Origin: Anaerolineae bacterium
GTDB lineage: Bacteria; Chloroflexota; Anaerolineae; Fen-1058
Direction of reading: 5' to 3'
Assembly: GCA_003154115.1 (NCBI GenBank)
Contig: PMCF01000433.1
Span: 54,787-118,786 of the forward strand
Length of the DNA stretch: 64,000 nt
A program made the position numbers and the translations under genes. How positions within the stretch are numbered: the stretch's first letter is position 1; every line of letters begins with the position of its first letter. Under the pieces are notes generated by a model that ran no database searches, was not told where the DNA came from, and saw nothing but the letters and a program-made list of their open reading frames with translations. This document shows positions 27,747-36,317 of the stretch, piece after piece.

Positions 27747-29441
27747 ATGTTACCGATAAATGAACTCGAAAACTTGACAACGCCCTACGATACACAGGGT
27801 GATACCCGTGCATCTGAACCCAACCCCAGCGAGTTGTCCGGGTACTCTTCGGGGATGCTGTCCCAAAAACTACTTAAGAACCTTGGGCCATATGAACTCC
27901 TAGATGAAATTGGCGAGGGCAGTTTCTCCAAAATCTACAAGGCACTTGACACCAGAACAGAAAATGTCGTTGCACTTAAGATTCTTCAAGGGAAGAAAAT
28001 TCAGCGATCACAGCGTATTCAAGAACGGTTAATTTCACAGGAAAAGATCATCACCGAAATGGATCACCCCAACATCCTGCCCGTTTATGCTATCGCCGAA
28101 TATGATGAGGTGCCCTGTATTTCGATGAAACTGGTCGAGAGTGGTTCACTGGCGGATCGTTTGGCAGACTGGTCTTGGCAGCCTTCCATCCGTAAGCTCT
28201 TGGACATTGTGCGTCAGGTTGCGGATGGCTTAACGTATTTGCATGAACGGGGAATTATCCATCGCGACATCAAACCAGCTAATCTGTTGCTAACATTTGA
28301 TGATCATGTCTATGTGACGGACTTTGGGATTGCACAAGTGATCGAAAGAGCGTATAGGGGCGTGATTGTTGGGACTCCTGAATACCTGGCTCCTGAAGCA
28401 ATCGTGCATCCTGAGAATATCGAGACGCAGGTCGATATTTATTCGCTAGGTATTGTTCTGTTTGAATTGTTCGTCGGGCATCTCCCATTTGAGGCAAAAT
28501 CTGATACCGAGTTGCTGTTTTTGCAGGTTAATCAGCCGATACCAAGTATGGGAGACATACCATTGCAAATTAGCAGTTTGATAGAAAAGTGCCTTAGTAA
28601 ACAACCTGATAGCCGGCCGGCCACCGCACAAGAATTGAGCCAGGAAATCACGCAACTGTTAGTTTCTCTGCCTGATGAAACCCTAGCACGAGTTTTTACG
28701 CATAGAAAAACATCTCGCGGTAGTAGTTCAAAGCGAATCACTCAAGTTTTAGAGATTACAACCAGTTTGCCTGTAGCGCCTGTAGCGCCTGTAGCGCCAT
28801 TATCCCTAGGCCAACCCATCTGTCCTCGCTGTGGAACCGTTAACCGGCCAGTAGCACTTTTTTGCAAAAAATGTAGCTATCCAATAGCAGTTACTCAATT
28901 AACTGGTCCACTATCATCAGGCCAACCTATTTGTACGCAATGTGGGACGGTTGCCCGCCCCAAGGCACGTTTCTGCAAAAAATGCGGTTACCCAATCGCA
29001 ATTGTCCAGTCAGGTTATCCGCCTCTGACGCAAAACAAAGAATTTGCTGACGAAGTACCGCAGGAGGATGGCAGAACTGCATTTGCAGTCTTGATTAACT
29101 TATCTGGCCCCGTTGCAAGGGAACATTTTCTGATTTGGCGTAAGCGAGTTGCAATTGGTTCCGGTGCAGACAACGATGTTGTCGTTCAAGACTCAAGTGT
29201 TTCTCGCCAACACGCTTTGATTGTTTACGAAAGTTACACCAACAAGCCGGGGGCTTTCACACTCTATGATTTGGCAAGCAACAATGGAACCTTTGTGAAT
29301 GCAGGTCAAAATCCATGTACTAAGCGTCGCCTAAAGCATAACGATCTCATTACCCTCGGTAGGGTTAAGCTATTATTTATGCGGCTGGATGACAATCCGA
29401 CCCTCATCGTATCTGAATCTTTTGACTTGGAGGCTAAATGA
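27747..29441 (+). CDS. Ser/Thr protein kinase with two zinc ribbons and C-terminal FHA domain (HRD type)
   Basis: ATG 27747 (MLPINEL) follows AGGGGAG with 7 nt spacing and is preferred to the track start at 27717. The kinase domain (about 48-315) has GEGSFSKIYKA, VALKIL, IIHRDIKPAN, DFGIA and GTPEYLAPE. Two zinc ribbons follow (CPRCGTV..CKKCS and CTQCGTV..CKKCG), then an FHA domain (about 450-560: GSGADNDVVVQDSSVSRQHA, SNNGTFVN). It has no membrane helix. It differs from the FRD kinases of the array in motif and composition. The gene is AT-richer than its surroundings, and its end overlaps the next gene (ATGA), which makes it the first gene of a three-gene operon. Confidence 0.9.
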   Translation: MLPINELENLTTPYDTQGDTRASEPNPSELSGYSSGMLSQKLLKNLGPYELLDEIGEGSFSKIYKALDTRTENVVALKILQGKKIQRSQRIQERLISQEKIITEMDHPNILPVYAIAEYDEVPCISMKLVESGSLADRLADWSWQPSIRKLLDIVRQVADGLTYLHERGIIHRDIKPANLLLTFDDHVYVTDFGIAQVIERAYRGVIVGTPEYLAPEAIVHPENIETQVDIYSLGIVLFELFVGHLPFEAKSDTELLFLQVNQPIPSMGDIPLQISSLIEKCLSKQPDSRPATAQELSQEITQLLVSLPDETLARVFTHRKTSRGSSSKRITQVLEITTSLPVAPVAPVAPLSLGQPICPRCGTVNRPVALFCKKCSYPIAVTQLTGPLSSGQPICTQCGTVARPKARFCKKCGYPIAIVQSGYPPLTQNKEFADEVPQEDGRTAFAVLINLSGPVAREHFLIWRKRVAIGSGADNDVVVQDSSVSRQHALIVYESYTNKPGAFTLYDLASNNGTFVNAGQNPCTKRRLKHNDLITLGRVKLLFMRLDDNPTLIVSESFDLEAK

Positions 29442-30337
29442 ACTTGCAGGACAGTCGGTTGATGCAAATTAGGGCAAATTTAGATCGGGACCTTCGCCTT
29501 CTGGCAGAATACGAATCAAACTTGAGATTGACCTCTGATCCCAAGGAGCGCATGAAGTGTCAGAGCGAGATCGAGCAATTGAAAAGCTCAATTGCTCTAA
29601 GCAAGTCTGAGCAGCAAGAGCTATCTTCCCCTCCTGAAATTTCCAGAATTACCAACATACCCAAGTTAGCCCGCCTGATCGTAACGCGCGATGGTCGACA
29701 AATGGTGCTAATTCCAGCCGGACGGTTCCTGAGTGGCGCACAAAAAAACGAAAGAGAATTACATGCTTTCTACATTGACCGGTATCCTGTGACAAAAGGT
29801 GATTACCTCCACTTTTTGGAGTCGACCGATCGGCCTGTACCTGGCCACTGGCCAGACGTAACATTGCCACAAGGCCGGGAGCGACATCCAATTATCAACC
29901 TGACTTGCTCTGAGGCCATGGCTTATGCTGAGTGGGTTGGCAAACGGCTGCCCACTGAAGATGAATGGGAAAAAGCTGCGCGAGGCCCGGATGGCAGGCT
30001 ATGGCCTTGGGGTAATCGGTTTGACGAGCGCTTGTGTGCGACAACCTGGCGGTTTGACTACGATCAGCGTGACACAACGATGGTGGGTGGTTTTTCACCA
30101 CAAGGAGATAGTGTTTACGGAGTTAGCGACGTAGGGCATATCTGGGAATGGACGGCCAGCTGGTTTGAGTCAGTTCGGTACAAAGTCGTCAGAGGTGGTC
30201 CATGGCGCGACACGAAAGAACCCCCTCTTGTTATTAATCGTAGCTTTGAAGATGATCGCGCGCATGATGTTGGCTTTCGTTGCGCGTGCAACGCCGACAG
30301 GATAGCCGACATACTTGCATCGGTCCTGATTGGATAG
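29438..30337 (+). CDS. EAD-like N-terminus with formylglycine-synthase-like (FGS) domain
   Basis: Overlaps the kinase stop by ATGA. Residues 1-65 form a helical segment (LAEYESNL, SDPKERMK, IEQLKSSI) that matches the N-terminus of the next protein (VGEYESKQ, NDPKEKLS). This pattern is like the effector-associated adaptor domains of bacterial conflict systems. Residues 85-290 are an FGE/SUMF1-like domain (IPAGRFLSGA, FYIDRYPVTKGDY, RLPTEDEWEKAARGPDGRLWPWG, VRGGPW, VGFRC). The paired cysteines of true formylglycine-generating enzymes are missing at the C-terminal motif, so it is likely a ligand- or protein-binding module. Confidence 0.8.
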   Translation: MNLQDSRLMQIRANLDRDLRLLAEYESNLRLTSDPKERMKCQSEIEQLKSSIALSKSEQQELSSPPEISRITNIPKLARLIVTRDGRQMVLIPAGRFLSGAQKNERELHAFYIDRYPVTKGDYLHFLESTDRPVPGHWPDVTLPQGRERHPIINLTCSEAMAYAEWVGKRLPTEDEWEKAARGPDGRLWPWGNRFDERLCATTWRFDYDQRDTTMVGGFSPQGDSVYGVSDVGHIWEWTASWFESVRYKVVRGGPWRDTKEPPLVINRSFEDDRAHDVGFRCACNADRIADILASVLIG

Positions 30338-30348
30338 GGAGTTGATCG

Positions 30349-31206
30349 ATGACCCGCAAAGAAACCCTTGAGCGTCACATCCGAGAATCGAGTTTGCTTG
30401 TAGGTGAGTATGAATCCAAGCAACAAACTTCTAACGACCCAAAAGAAAAACTGTCAGCTGGGCGTAGCATCTCTGAGCAGCGTGAACTCTTAGCCGGATA
30501 TTTGTCTGAGTATGCGTCTTTGTGCGCTGCACTGAATTCTGCGATGCCTGCCGATATTGCTGAGATAGGAGCAAGTCTTGGACATTCTTTAGGCCCGTCC
30601 TTGGATAAACAAATTCATCAGGGAGGTAGCAAAGTGAGCGACCGCGTCAAAATACTTGTGATATTTGCCAATCCAAAGGGAAGTGACCACTTGCGGTTGG
30701 ATGAAGAAGATCGCATTATACGTGAATGCTTGGAACGAGCCAAGCATCGCGAGTCCATGCATTATGAAATCCGGCATGCGGTACGAGTAAAGGACCTCCA
30801 GCGTATGTTACTGGAGGATGATTATCAGGTTGTCCATTTTTCCGGGCATGCAACTTCCTCTGGGAAACTTGCTTTAGAAGATGAGGACGGTAATCCAAAA
30901 TTAGTCGCGCCAGGTACGCTGGCGGCCCTTTTGTCCAATTTCAAGTCTATCGAGTGTGTGCTGCTTAACGCCTGTTATTCTGCACAGGCAGGCGGTCCAG
31001 TTTCTTTGGGCATTCCCTTCACAATTGGTATGGAAGGCCCAATTTCAGATGATGCGGCCAAGCACTTCACACGTGGCTTCTACGATGCACTTGGCGCCGG
31101 CAAAGGCTATCAATTTGCGTATAACATGGGCTGCAGCGCTATGGCGCTGGAAGGGTTTGCTGCAGAGGAACTCACTCCACAGTTTATGGAGAAGCAATCG
31201 ACTTAG
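30349..31206 (+). CDS. EAD-like adaptor with CHAT caspase-like protease
   Basis: Starts 11 nt after the previous stop. Residues 1-65 repeat the adaptor-like segment of the FGS gene (EYESK, NDPKEKL, ELLAGYLSEY). The rest is a CHAT domain: RVKILVIFANPKG, then VVHFSGHA with catalytic His167, and VLLNACYSAQ with catalytic Cys209, both intact. CHAT proteases are caspase-like and cut partner proteins in immunity and regulated cell death. The shared adaptor suggests the FGS protein recruits this protease. The kinase-FHA gene upstream probably controls the pair. Substrate unknown. Confidence 0.85.
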   Translation: MTRKETLERHIRESSLLVGEYESKQQTSNDPKEKLSAGRSISEQRELLAGYLSEYASLCAALNSAMPADIAEIGASLGHSLGPSLDKQIHQGGSKVSDRVKILVIFANPKGSDHLRLDEEDRIIRECLERAKHRESMHYEIRHAVRVKDLQRMLLEDDYQVVHFSGHATSSGKLALEDEDGNPKLVAPGTLAALLSNFKSIECVLLNACYSAQAGGPVSLGIPFTIGMEGPISDDAAKHFTRGFYDALGAGKGYQFAYNMGCSAMALEGFAAEELTPQFMEKQST

Positions 31207-31264
31207 CTTCCTGCGCAAAGCATCATGGCGATTCTAATTGTGGATAAGATTTGAAGGCGGACCT

Positions 31265-32347
31265 ATGCACATTCGACGCAAAATGTATGCAATCTCTGTG
31301 ACCCTGCTGTTATGGACAATACTGTTTTTTCAGCCAATAGCGGATTCCCGGTCTGAAACATTCGTCACCGGGCGTGTGCAAGTCCGCAAAGAAATACTGA
31401 CCTTGCGAGCCTACGATTGGAAATCGGCGCTCGTGCCGACTTCTGCGGATGATCCGATCTACCCCTACCCACGCCTCGACTTCGATAAAGTTGGCCCGGT
31501 CGCCGATATCACGACAACAGTCATCGTCCTTGAAAGCCCCGGCGTGCGCCTGACCATTGCGCCGGAATATGGCGGACGCATTCTGCGCTGGTACGACAAA
31601 CGCAATCAGCGTGAAGTGCTCTACGTCAACCCTGTGATTAAACCCACCCACTGGGGCTATCGCGGTTGGTGGCTGGCGACGGGCGGCATCGAATGGGCCT
31701 TTCCCACCAACGAGCACGGCCTGAATGAATGGCGGCCTTGGAAATATCGGACGTACAGCGGTGGCAATTATGCGGCGGTGGTCGTTTCAGATCATGAAGA
31801 TCGCACTGGCCTGGATGTGTCCGTCACAATCACCCTGTATGCGAATGACCAGATTGTCATTACGCCGCGCATCGCGAATAAGACCCGCGCGACGCAAGCG
31901 TTCCAGTTCTGGATCAATGCCATGCTGCCCTACGCCCCCGACTGGCAATTTAATCTACCTGCTAAGATGGTGGAAGTTCATTCCACCGGTGATGAGAGCC
32001 TGCCAGGGCCGGGCCAAAAAATGACCTGGCCCACTTTCAATGGTCGCGACTTCTCGCACGCTGCGGAGTGGCAGCAATATCTGGGCGTCTTTGCCGCACC
32101 GACCTTGAGCGGCAAAGCCAGCGTCTTCAATCCGGCCACCGGCGCTAAAGTGACCCGTTCGTTTCCCGCACCGATCGCGCGCGGCGTTAAACTCTTCCTG
32201 CTGGGCGACCTGCCTGCTGACCTGTATACGGATGGTGACAGCCGGTACTATGAACTGTGGGGCGGTTATACGCGCACCTTCGACGAAAACGCCACGCTTA
32301 AACCCGGTCGCAGTGTGACCTGGATTGAATACTGGTCTTCACGCTAA
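31265..32347 (+). CDS. Secreted or membrane-anchored DUF5107/mutarotase-like protein
   Basis: ATG 31265 follows AGGCGG; the track start at 31238 is a TTG with no good site. A signal sequence or anchor (about residues 8-28, ISVTLLLWTILFFQ) precedes a beta-sandwich domain. The motifs (VRLTIAPEYGGRILRWYDK, LYVNPVIKPTHWGYRGWWLATGGIEWAFP) fit the DUF5107/galactose-mutarotase-like supersandwich, which binds sugars. Composition returns to the GC-rich local norm, so it does not belong to the preceding three-gene island. The enzyme role is unproven. Confidence 0.75.
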   Translation: MHIRRKMYAISVTLLLWTILFFQPIADSRSETFVTGRVQVRKEILTLRAYDWKSALVPTSADDPIYPYPRLDFDKVGPVADITTTVIVLESPGVRLTIAPEYGGRILRWYDKRNQREVLYVNPVIKPTHWGYRGWWLATGGIEWAFPTNEHGLNEWRPWKYRTYSGGNYAAVVVSDHEDRTGLDVSVTITLYANDQIVITPRIANKTRATQAFQFWINAMLPYAPDWQFNLPAKMVEVHSTGDESLPGPGQKMTWPTFNGRDFSHAAEWQQYLGVFAAPTLSGKASVFNPATGAKVTRSFPAPIARGVKLFLLGDLPADLYTDGDSRYYELWGGYTRTFDENATLKPGRSVTWIEYWSSR

Positions 32348-32360
32348 AGAGTCACTTCCT

Positions 32361-34295
32361 ATGTTAATGCCCGACACGTTGCTGCAAAGTCGTTATCGCA
32401 TCCTCCGGCAGATCGGCGGCGGCGGAATGGGCGTGGTCTATCTCGCTCAGGATGAGCACCTGGCCGGGTTGCCCTGGGCGATTAAAGAGCTGTCGCCTAA
32501 TCAGCAGGCCCCAGCTGATCGGGCCTGGGCCATTGCGGCGTTTCAGCAAGAGGCTCGTCTTTTAGCGAATTTGCAGCATCCCGGCCTGGTCCACGTCACC
32601 GATTATTTCTCCGAATACGGCAACTGGTACCTGGTGATGGACTTTGTGTCAGGGCGAACTTTGGAGGCATGGCTAACCCAACTGCCCACTGGCCTTCCCA
32701 TCCCCATCGCTCTGAACTATATCAACCAGTTGTGCGCCGTGCTGGAGTACCTGCACAGCCAGGTGCCGCCCGTGATCTTTCGCGATTTGAAGCCGGGCAA
32801 CGTGATGGTGGCCGACAACGGCGAAATCAAACTAATTGACTTCGGGATTGCGCGTTTTTTCAAACCGGGCCAGACCCACAACACGGTCGACCTGGGAACA
32901 CCGGGTTATGCGTCGCCAGAACATGACAGCCGCGGGCAAACTGATCCACGATCAGACATCTATAGTTTGGGCGTGTTGTTCCATCAATTGGTTACCGGCT
33001 ATGATCCGGTCAGTGCGCCCGTACCGTTTCAACTGCCCCCAGTGCGCAGTCTTAATCCGCAGGCGCCGGACTTGGTGGTTGCGGCGATTCAACGCGCGAC
33101 ACAACGGCGGCCTGAACAACGATTTCAGAGTATTGCCGAGTTTCGTCAGGCGCTCTTTACGCCGATACCCGCGCCGCCGGCCCCCGGCCGCCGGCCCCCT
33201 CCACTACCTGCGCAGCGCGCCAACCGCCCGACCGCAAAGTGGGGACCGATCGGGGTGGCGGTCCTCATCGGGTTGATGCTGATCGGCGCGCTGGCGTTCA
33301 CCGCCTTCCCTAAACCGCAACCCACACCGACCGCAGCCCCGTCAACGCTTGGCCCTGGTTTGACACGATCACCATCCACCGTGCCCCCATCGGCGGCACC
33401 GCCTTCTGCCAGGCCCCCATCCGTCGCACCGCCATCGCCTTCTATCCCGACTGACTTGCCGCCTGATCCGAATGCGCCTCGGCGGATTGTTTTTGCGCGC
33501 GGTGAAGTAGGCTGTTCGACGATTGTCGCGTTTGATCTGGACACTCGGGTCGAGACGACTTATCGGGGCTATGACAATAGCATCGAACCCACATGGTCGC
33601 CCGACGGCAGCCAGTTTGTCGCCAGTTCGGGTTCATGCGCCAATGGCGACCAAGCGTTGTTTGTCTTTACGCTGGCCAACGGGCGATCTGTCCCGATCGT
33701 CCAAGACGGCAACACGATCGATCCCGATTGGGGCCGAGATGATCGCATCTATTTTGTGAAGGGCACCACCCAAACGGGCGGTCGCATTTACTCGGTTCGG
33801 CCTGACGGCAGCGATGAACGCGCAACGGGTCTCAGTGGGCGGCAGCCCGCATTGTCGGCCGATGGCCGCTATCTCACCTACATGAAGCAAGCCGGTACTG
33901 TCTGGCGCGCCTATGTGGCGGTGACGCGCGGCGATGGCACCTTCGCCAATTCAGAGCAACTGCCTTTCCCGAGCTCGATAGCCGGGGGCGTTCATGCCCG
34001 CATGCCGCACTGGCTGGGCGACAGTAACCGTGTGTTGTTCAACGTGACGGATAAAAATTTCAACACGATTGCCCTGGACACTTTCGACCTGGACACGCGC
34101 CAAAATACTGTGTGGGACGGTGTCAGCCCCAACGGCCAGCATTTCGCGCGACCGGCTTGTGGGCAAAATCATTGGTGTGTGGCGAATGAAGTCAATGGCG
34201 GCATGTGGCTGTTGCGCGAAGACGGCGGCAATTTCACAGTCGAACGGCAACTGACGGCGAATGTGCAGGACTGGGGCGCAGATATTTATCCGTAG
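32361..34295 (+). CDS. Transmembrane Ser/Thr protein kinase (FRD type) with TolB-like beta-propeller
   Basis: ATG 32361 is taken as start (14 nt after the previous stop) because the track start overlaps that gene. ATG 32367 is also possible. The kinase domain (about 12-275) has GGGGMGVVYLA, WAIKEL, IFRDLKPGN, DFGIA and GTPGYASPEH. A transmembrane helix (about 300-322) and a Ser/Pro/Ala linker precede a 260-residue outer region with TolB/WD40-like blades (IEPTWSPDGSQFVAS, RDDRIYFVKG, RQPALSADGRYLTYM). The propeller probably binds an extracytoplasmic protein. Confidence 0.88.
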   Translation: MLMPDTLLQSRYRILRQIGGGGMGVVYLAQDEHLAGLPWAIKELSPNQQAPADRAWAIAAFQQEARLLANLQHPGLVHVTDYFSEYGNWYLVMDFVSGRTLEAWLTQLPTGLPIPIALNYINQLCAVLEYLHSQVPPVIFRDLKPGNVMVADNGEIKLIDFGIARFFKPGQTHNTVDLGTPGYASPEHDSRGQTDPRSDIYSLGVLFHQLVTGYDPVSAPVPFQLPPVRSLNPQAPDLVVAAIQRATQRRPEQRFQSIAEFRQALFTPIPAPPAPGRRPPPLPAQRANRPTAKWGPIGVAVLIGLMLIGALAFTAFPKPQPTPTAAPSTLGPGLTRSPSTVPPSAAPPSARPPSVAPPSPSIPTDLPPDPNAPRRIVFARGEVGCSTIVAFDLDTRVETTYRGYDNSIEPTWSPDGSQFVASSGSCANGDQALFVFTLANGRSVPIVQDGNTIDPDWGRDDRIYFVKGTTQTGGRIYSVRPDGSDERATGLSGRQPALSADGRYLTYMKQAGTVWRAYVAVTRGDGTFANSEQLPFPSSIAGGVHARMPHWLGDSNRVLFNVTDKNFNTIALDTFDLDTRQNTVWDGVSPNGQHFARPACGQNHWCVANEVNGGMWLLREDGGNFTVERQLTANVQDWGADIYP

Positions 34296-34466
34296 AACTG
34301 ATCTGAAAATGCTCGCAGTCCTCGTCCCCGAGGGTGTCCCTCTGCGAGGGTGTTTCCCGGGAACGGCGCGCGAGCGCGGAGCGTTTTCATCATCGACGTG
34401 AAGGTGAAACGTGTTCACTCCAATCGATCCCAAGTCAGCGCCCATGAACAACCGGAGCAATCGAGC

Positions 34467-36302
34467 ATGTTAGTCTCTGGCACAATCTTACAGAGCCGCT
34501 ACTGTATCTTGCGCGAGATAGGCACGGGCGGCATGGGGATGGTTTATTTGGCTGAAGATATCCATTTAAACGGTTATCGCTGCGCCATCAAGGAAATGTC
34601 CCCCAGCCAGGTGCCGCCGCAGGATCGCAACTGGGCCATTAGCGCTTTCAAGCAGGAAGCCCACATGCTGTCAACGCTTAACCATCCCGGCATCGTCCGT
34701 GTCTCGGATTACTTTGCCGAAAATAGCAATTGGTATCTAGTGATGGAATACATCGAAGGGCAGACGCTGGAAACCTACCTAGGCCGGCAGGGCTTGCCCA
34801 CGCAGCTGGCCGTCAGTTATATGGATCAGCTCTGTGCAGTGCTGGACTACCTGCACCGCCAGAATCCGCCAGTGATTTTCCGCGACCTGAAACCCGGCAA
34901 CATCATGGTCAAACCGACGGGCGAGATCAAGCTCATCGATTTTGGCATCGCCCGGTTCTTCAAGCCGGGGCAAACTCACAACACGGTGAATCTGGGCACA
35001 CCGGGGTATGCCTCACCGGAACATGGCAGCGGGCAGACTGACAATCGTTCAGACATTTACAGTCTGGGCGTACTTCTCTTGCAGTTGGTGACGGGTTACG
35101 ATCCCACTCTGGCGCAAGTGCCTTACTTGCTGCCGCCCGCCCGCAGCTTAAACCCTCTGGCACCGCCGGTCATTGAAGATGCGGTCCGCCGCGCCACACA
35201 GATGACTCCGGCGCTGCGATTTCAGACCGTGGCAGATTTTCGACGGGCATTGCATCCTCCCGTGTCTCCAATCTCTGGTTCTTTGAACTTGCCGAAGCAG
35301 CGTCGCTTGATTATACTGATAGGATTAGTCCTAGTCGTTGTGGTAGGCGTATTTGGAGCCTATTCTAGTGCGCGATCTCCAGCCGCACTATCAACCATTC
35401 AGCCGCCCGCCAAAGCCTTGACCCCAACCCGAACACCATCTCCACTGCTGACGCCGTCAATGACACCCACACCAAAACCAATTGCAACAGCGACTTTCCA
35501 AGCGTCGTTGACGCCAGTTGTTACAATTGAAAGAGCTCAAATACCCGCTGGTGAGTTTAGAGCGGGTTCAACCCTCGCAGAAATTGACGGCCTCAAAGCT
35601 GAATTGTGTTTCGACTATTCGGCCTCACAGCAGAGATCATGTGATTCACAATGGTTTGCGGATGAGCTAGCCAACAATGGCACTTACTCATCGAGTAAAT
35701 TCGATATCGACAAATATGAAGTAACCAGCGAACAGTATCAGCAATGCGTTGCCCAGGGCGCGTGTCAACGTCCGAGCATGAACGGCAACAATCCGCGGCA
35801 TGGCTACTATGCGGATTCTCGTTACGATACTTACCCGGTTGTCTATGTGACTTGGACACAAGCGCGCACCTATTGCCAATGGGCGGGTGGTCGTCTTCCG
35901 ACGGGGCTTGAATGGGAGAAGGCAGCCCGTGGGCCGAGCGGCAATCGTTGGCCCTGGAGCAACACTAAGCCCACCACTGAAACTAACTTTCGCCATGCAG
36001 GCGATGCGAGTGCTGATGAGAAAGATACGGCTTTAAACGGCGGTAATGCTTGGCCAGTCACCTCCCTGGTGCAGGACATCAGTTACTATGGCGTGGCAGG
36101 CATGGCCGGCAATGTCATGGAGTGGGTCGATGGTATGTATGATTTGACGCGCCATGAAATTCGCGGTGGTTCATGGAATACGGGCATCTGGACCACTCGT
36201 GCAGCAAATCGCACGCCCGAATGGCCTGATAGTGCGTCGGGGCAGACCGGGCAAATGGCCTATTTTGATGTCGGCTTTCGGTGTGTTTACGATGTCCGTT
36301 GA
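34467..36302 (+). CDS. Transmembrane Ser/Thr protein kinase (FRD type) with outer FGS-like domain
   Basis: ATG 34467 (MLVSGTILQSRY) has GGAG 9 nt upstream; the track start at 34350 adds 39 unrelated residues. The kinase domain (about 10-272) has GTGGMGMVYLA, CAIKEM, IFRDLKPGN, DFGIA and GTPGYASPEH. A transmembrane helix (about 280-302) and Thr-Pro linker precede an FGE/SUMF1-like outer domain (IPAGEFRAGS, FDIDKYEVTSEQYQQ, GRLPTGLEWEKAARGPSGNRWPW, MAGNVMEWVDG, RGGSW, VGFRC). The catalytic cysteines of formylglycine enzymes are not at their usual place, so it is probably a binding domain. The kinase part is almost identical to that of 38333. Confidence 0.88.
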   Translation: MLVSGTILQSRYCILREIGTGGMGMVYLAEDIHLNGYRCAIKEMSPSQVPPQDRNWAISAFKQEAHMLSTLNHPGIVRVSDYFAENSNWYLVMEYIEGQTLETYLGRQGLPTQLAVSYMDQLCAVLDYLHRQNPPVIFRDLKPGNIMVKPTGEIKLIDFGIARFFKPGQTHNTVNLGTPGYASPEHGSGQTDNRSDIYSLGVLLLQLVTGYDPTLAQVPYLLPPARSLNPLAPPVIEDAVRRATQMTPALRFQTVADFRRALHPPVSPISGSLNLPKQRRLIILIGLVLVVVVGVFGAYSSARSPAALSTIQPPAKALTPTRTPSPLLTPSMTPTPKPIATATFQASLTPVVTIERAQIPAGEFRAGSTLAEIDGLKAELCFDYSASQQRSCDSQWFADELANNGTYSSSKFDIDKYEVTSEQYQQCVAQGACQRPSMNGNNPRHGYYADSRYDTYPVVYVTWTQARTYCQWAGGRLPTGLEWEKAARGPSGNRWPWSNTKPTTETNFRHAGDASADEKDTALNGGNAWPVTSLVQDISYYGVAGMAGNVMEWVDGMYDLTRHEIRGGSWNTGIWTTRAANRTPEWPDSASGQTGQMAYFDVGFRCVYDVR

Positions 36303-36317
36303 TTCTGGAGAGCACGC

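Noticed and set aside
29438-36302. True formylglycine-generating enzyme activity for 29438 and 34467
   Set aside because: The C-terminal motif lacks the catalytic cysteine pair and no sulfatase gene is present, so a binding role is more likely.
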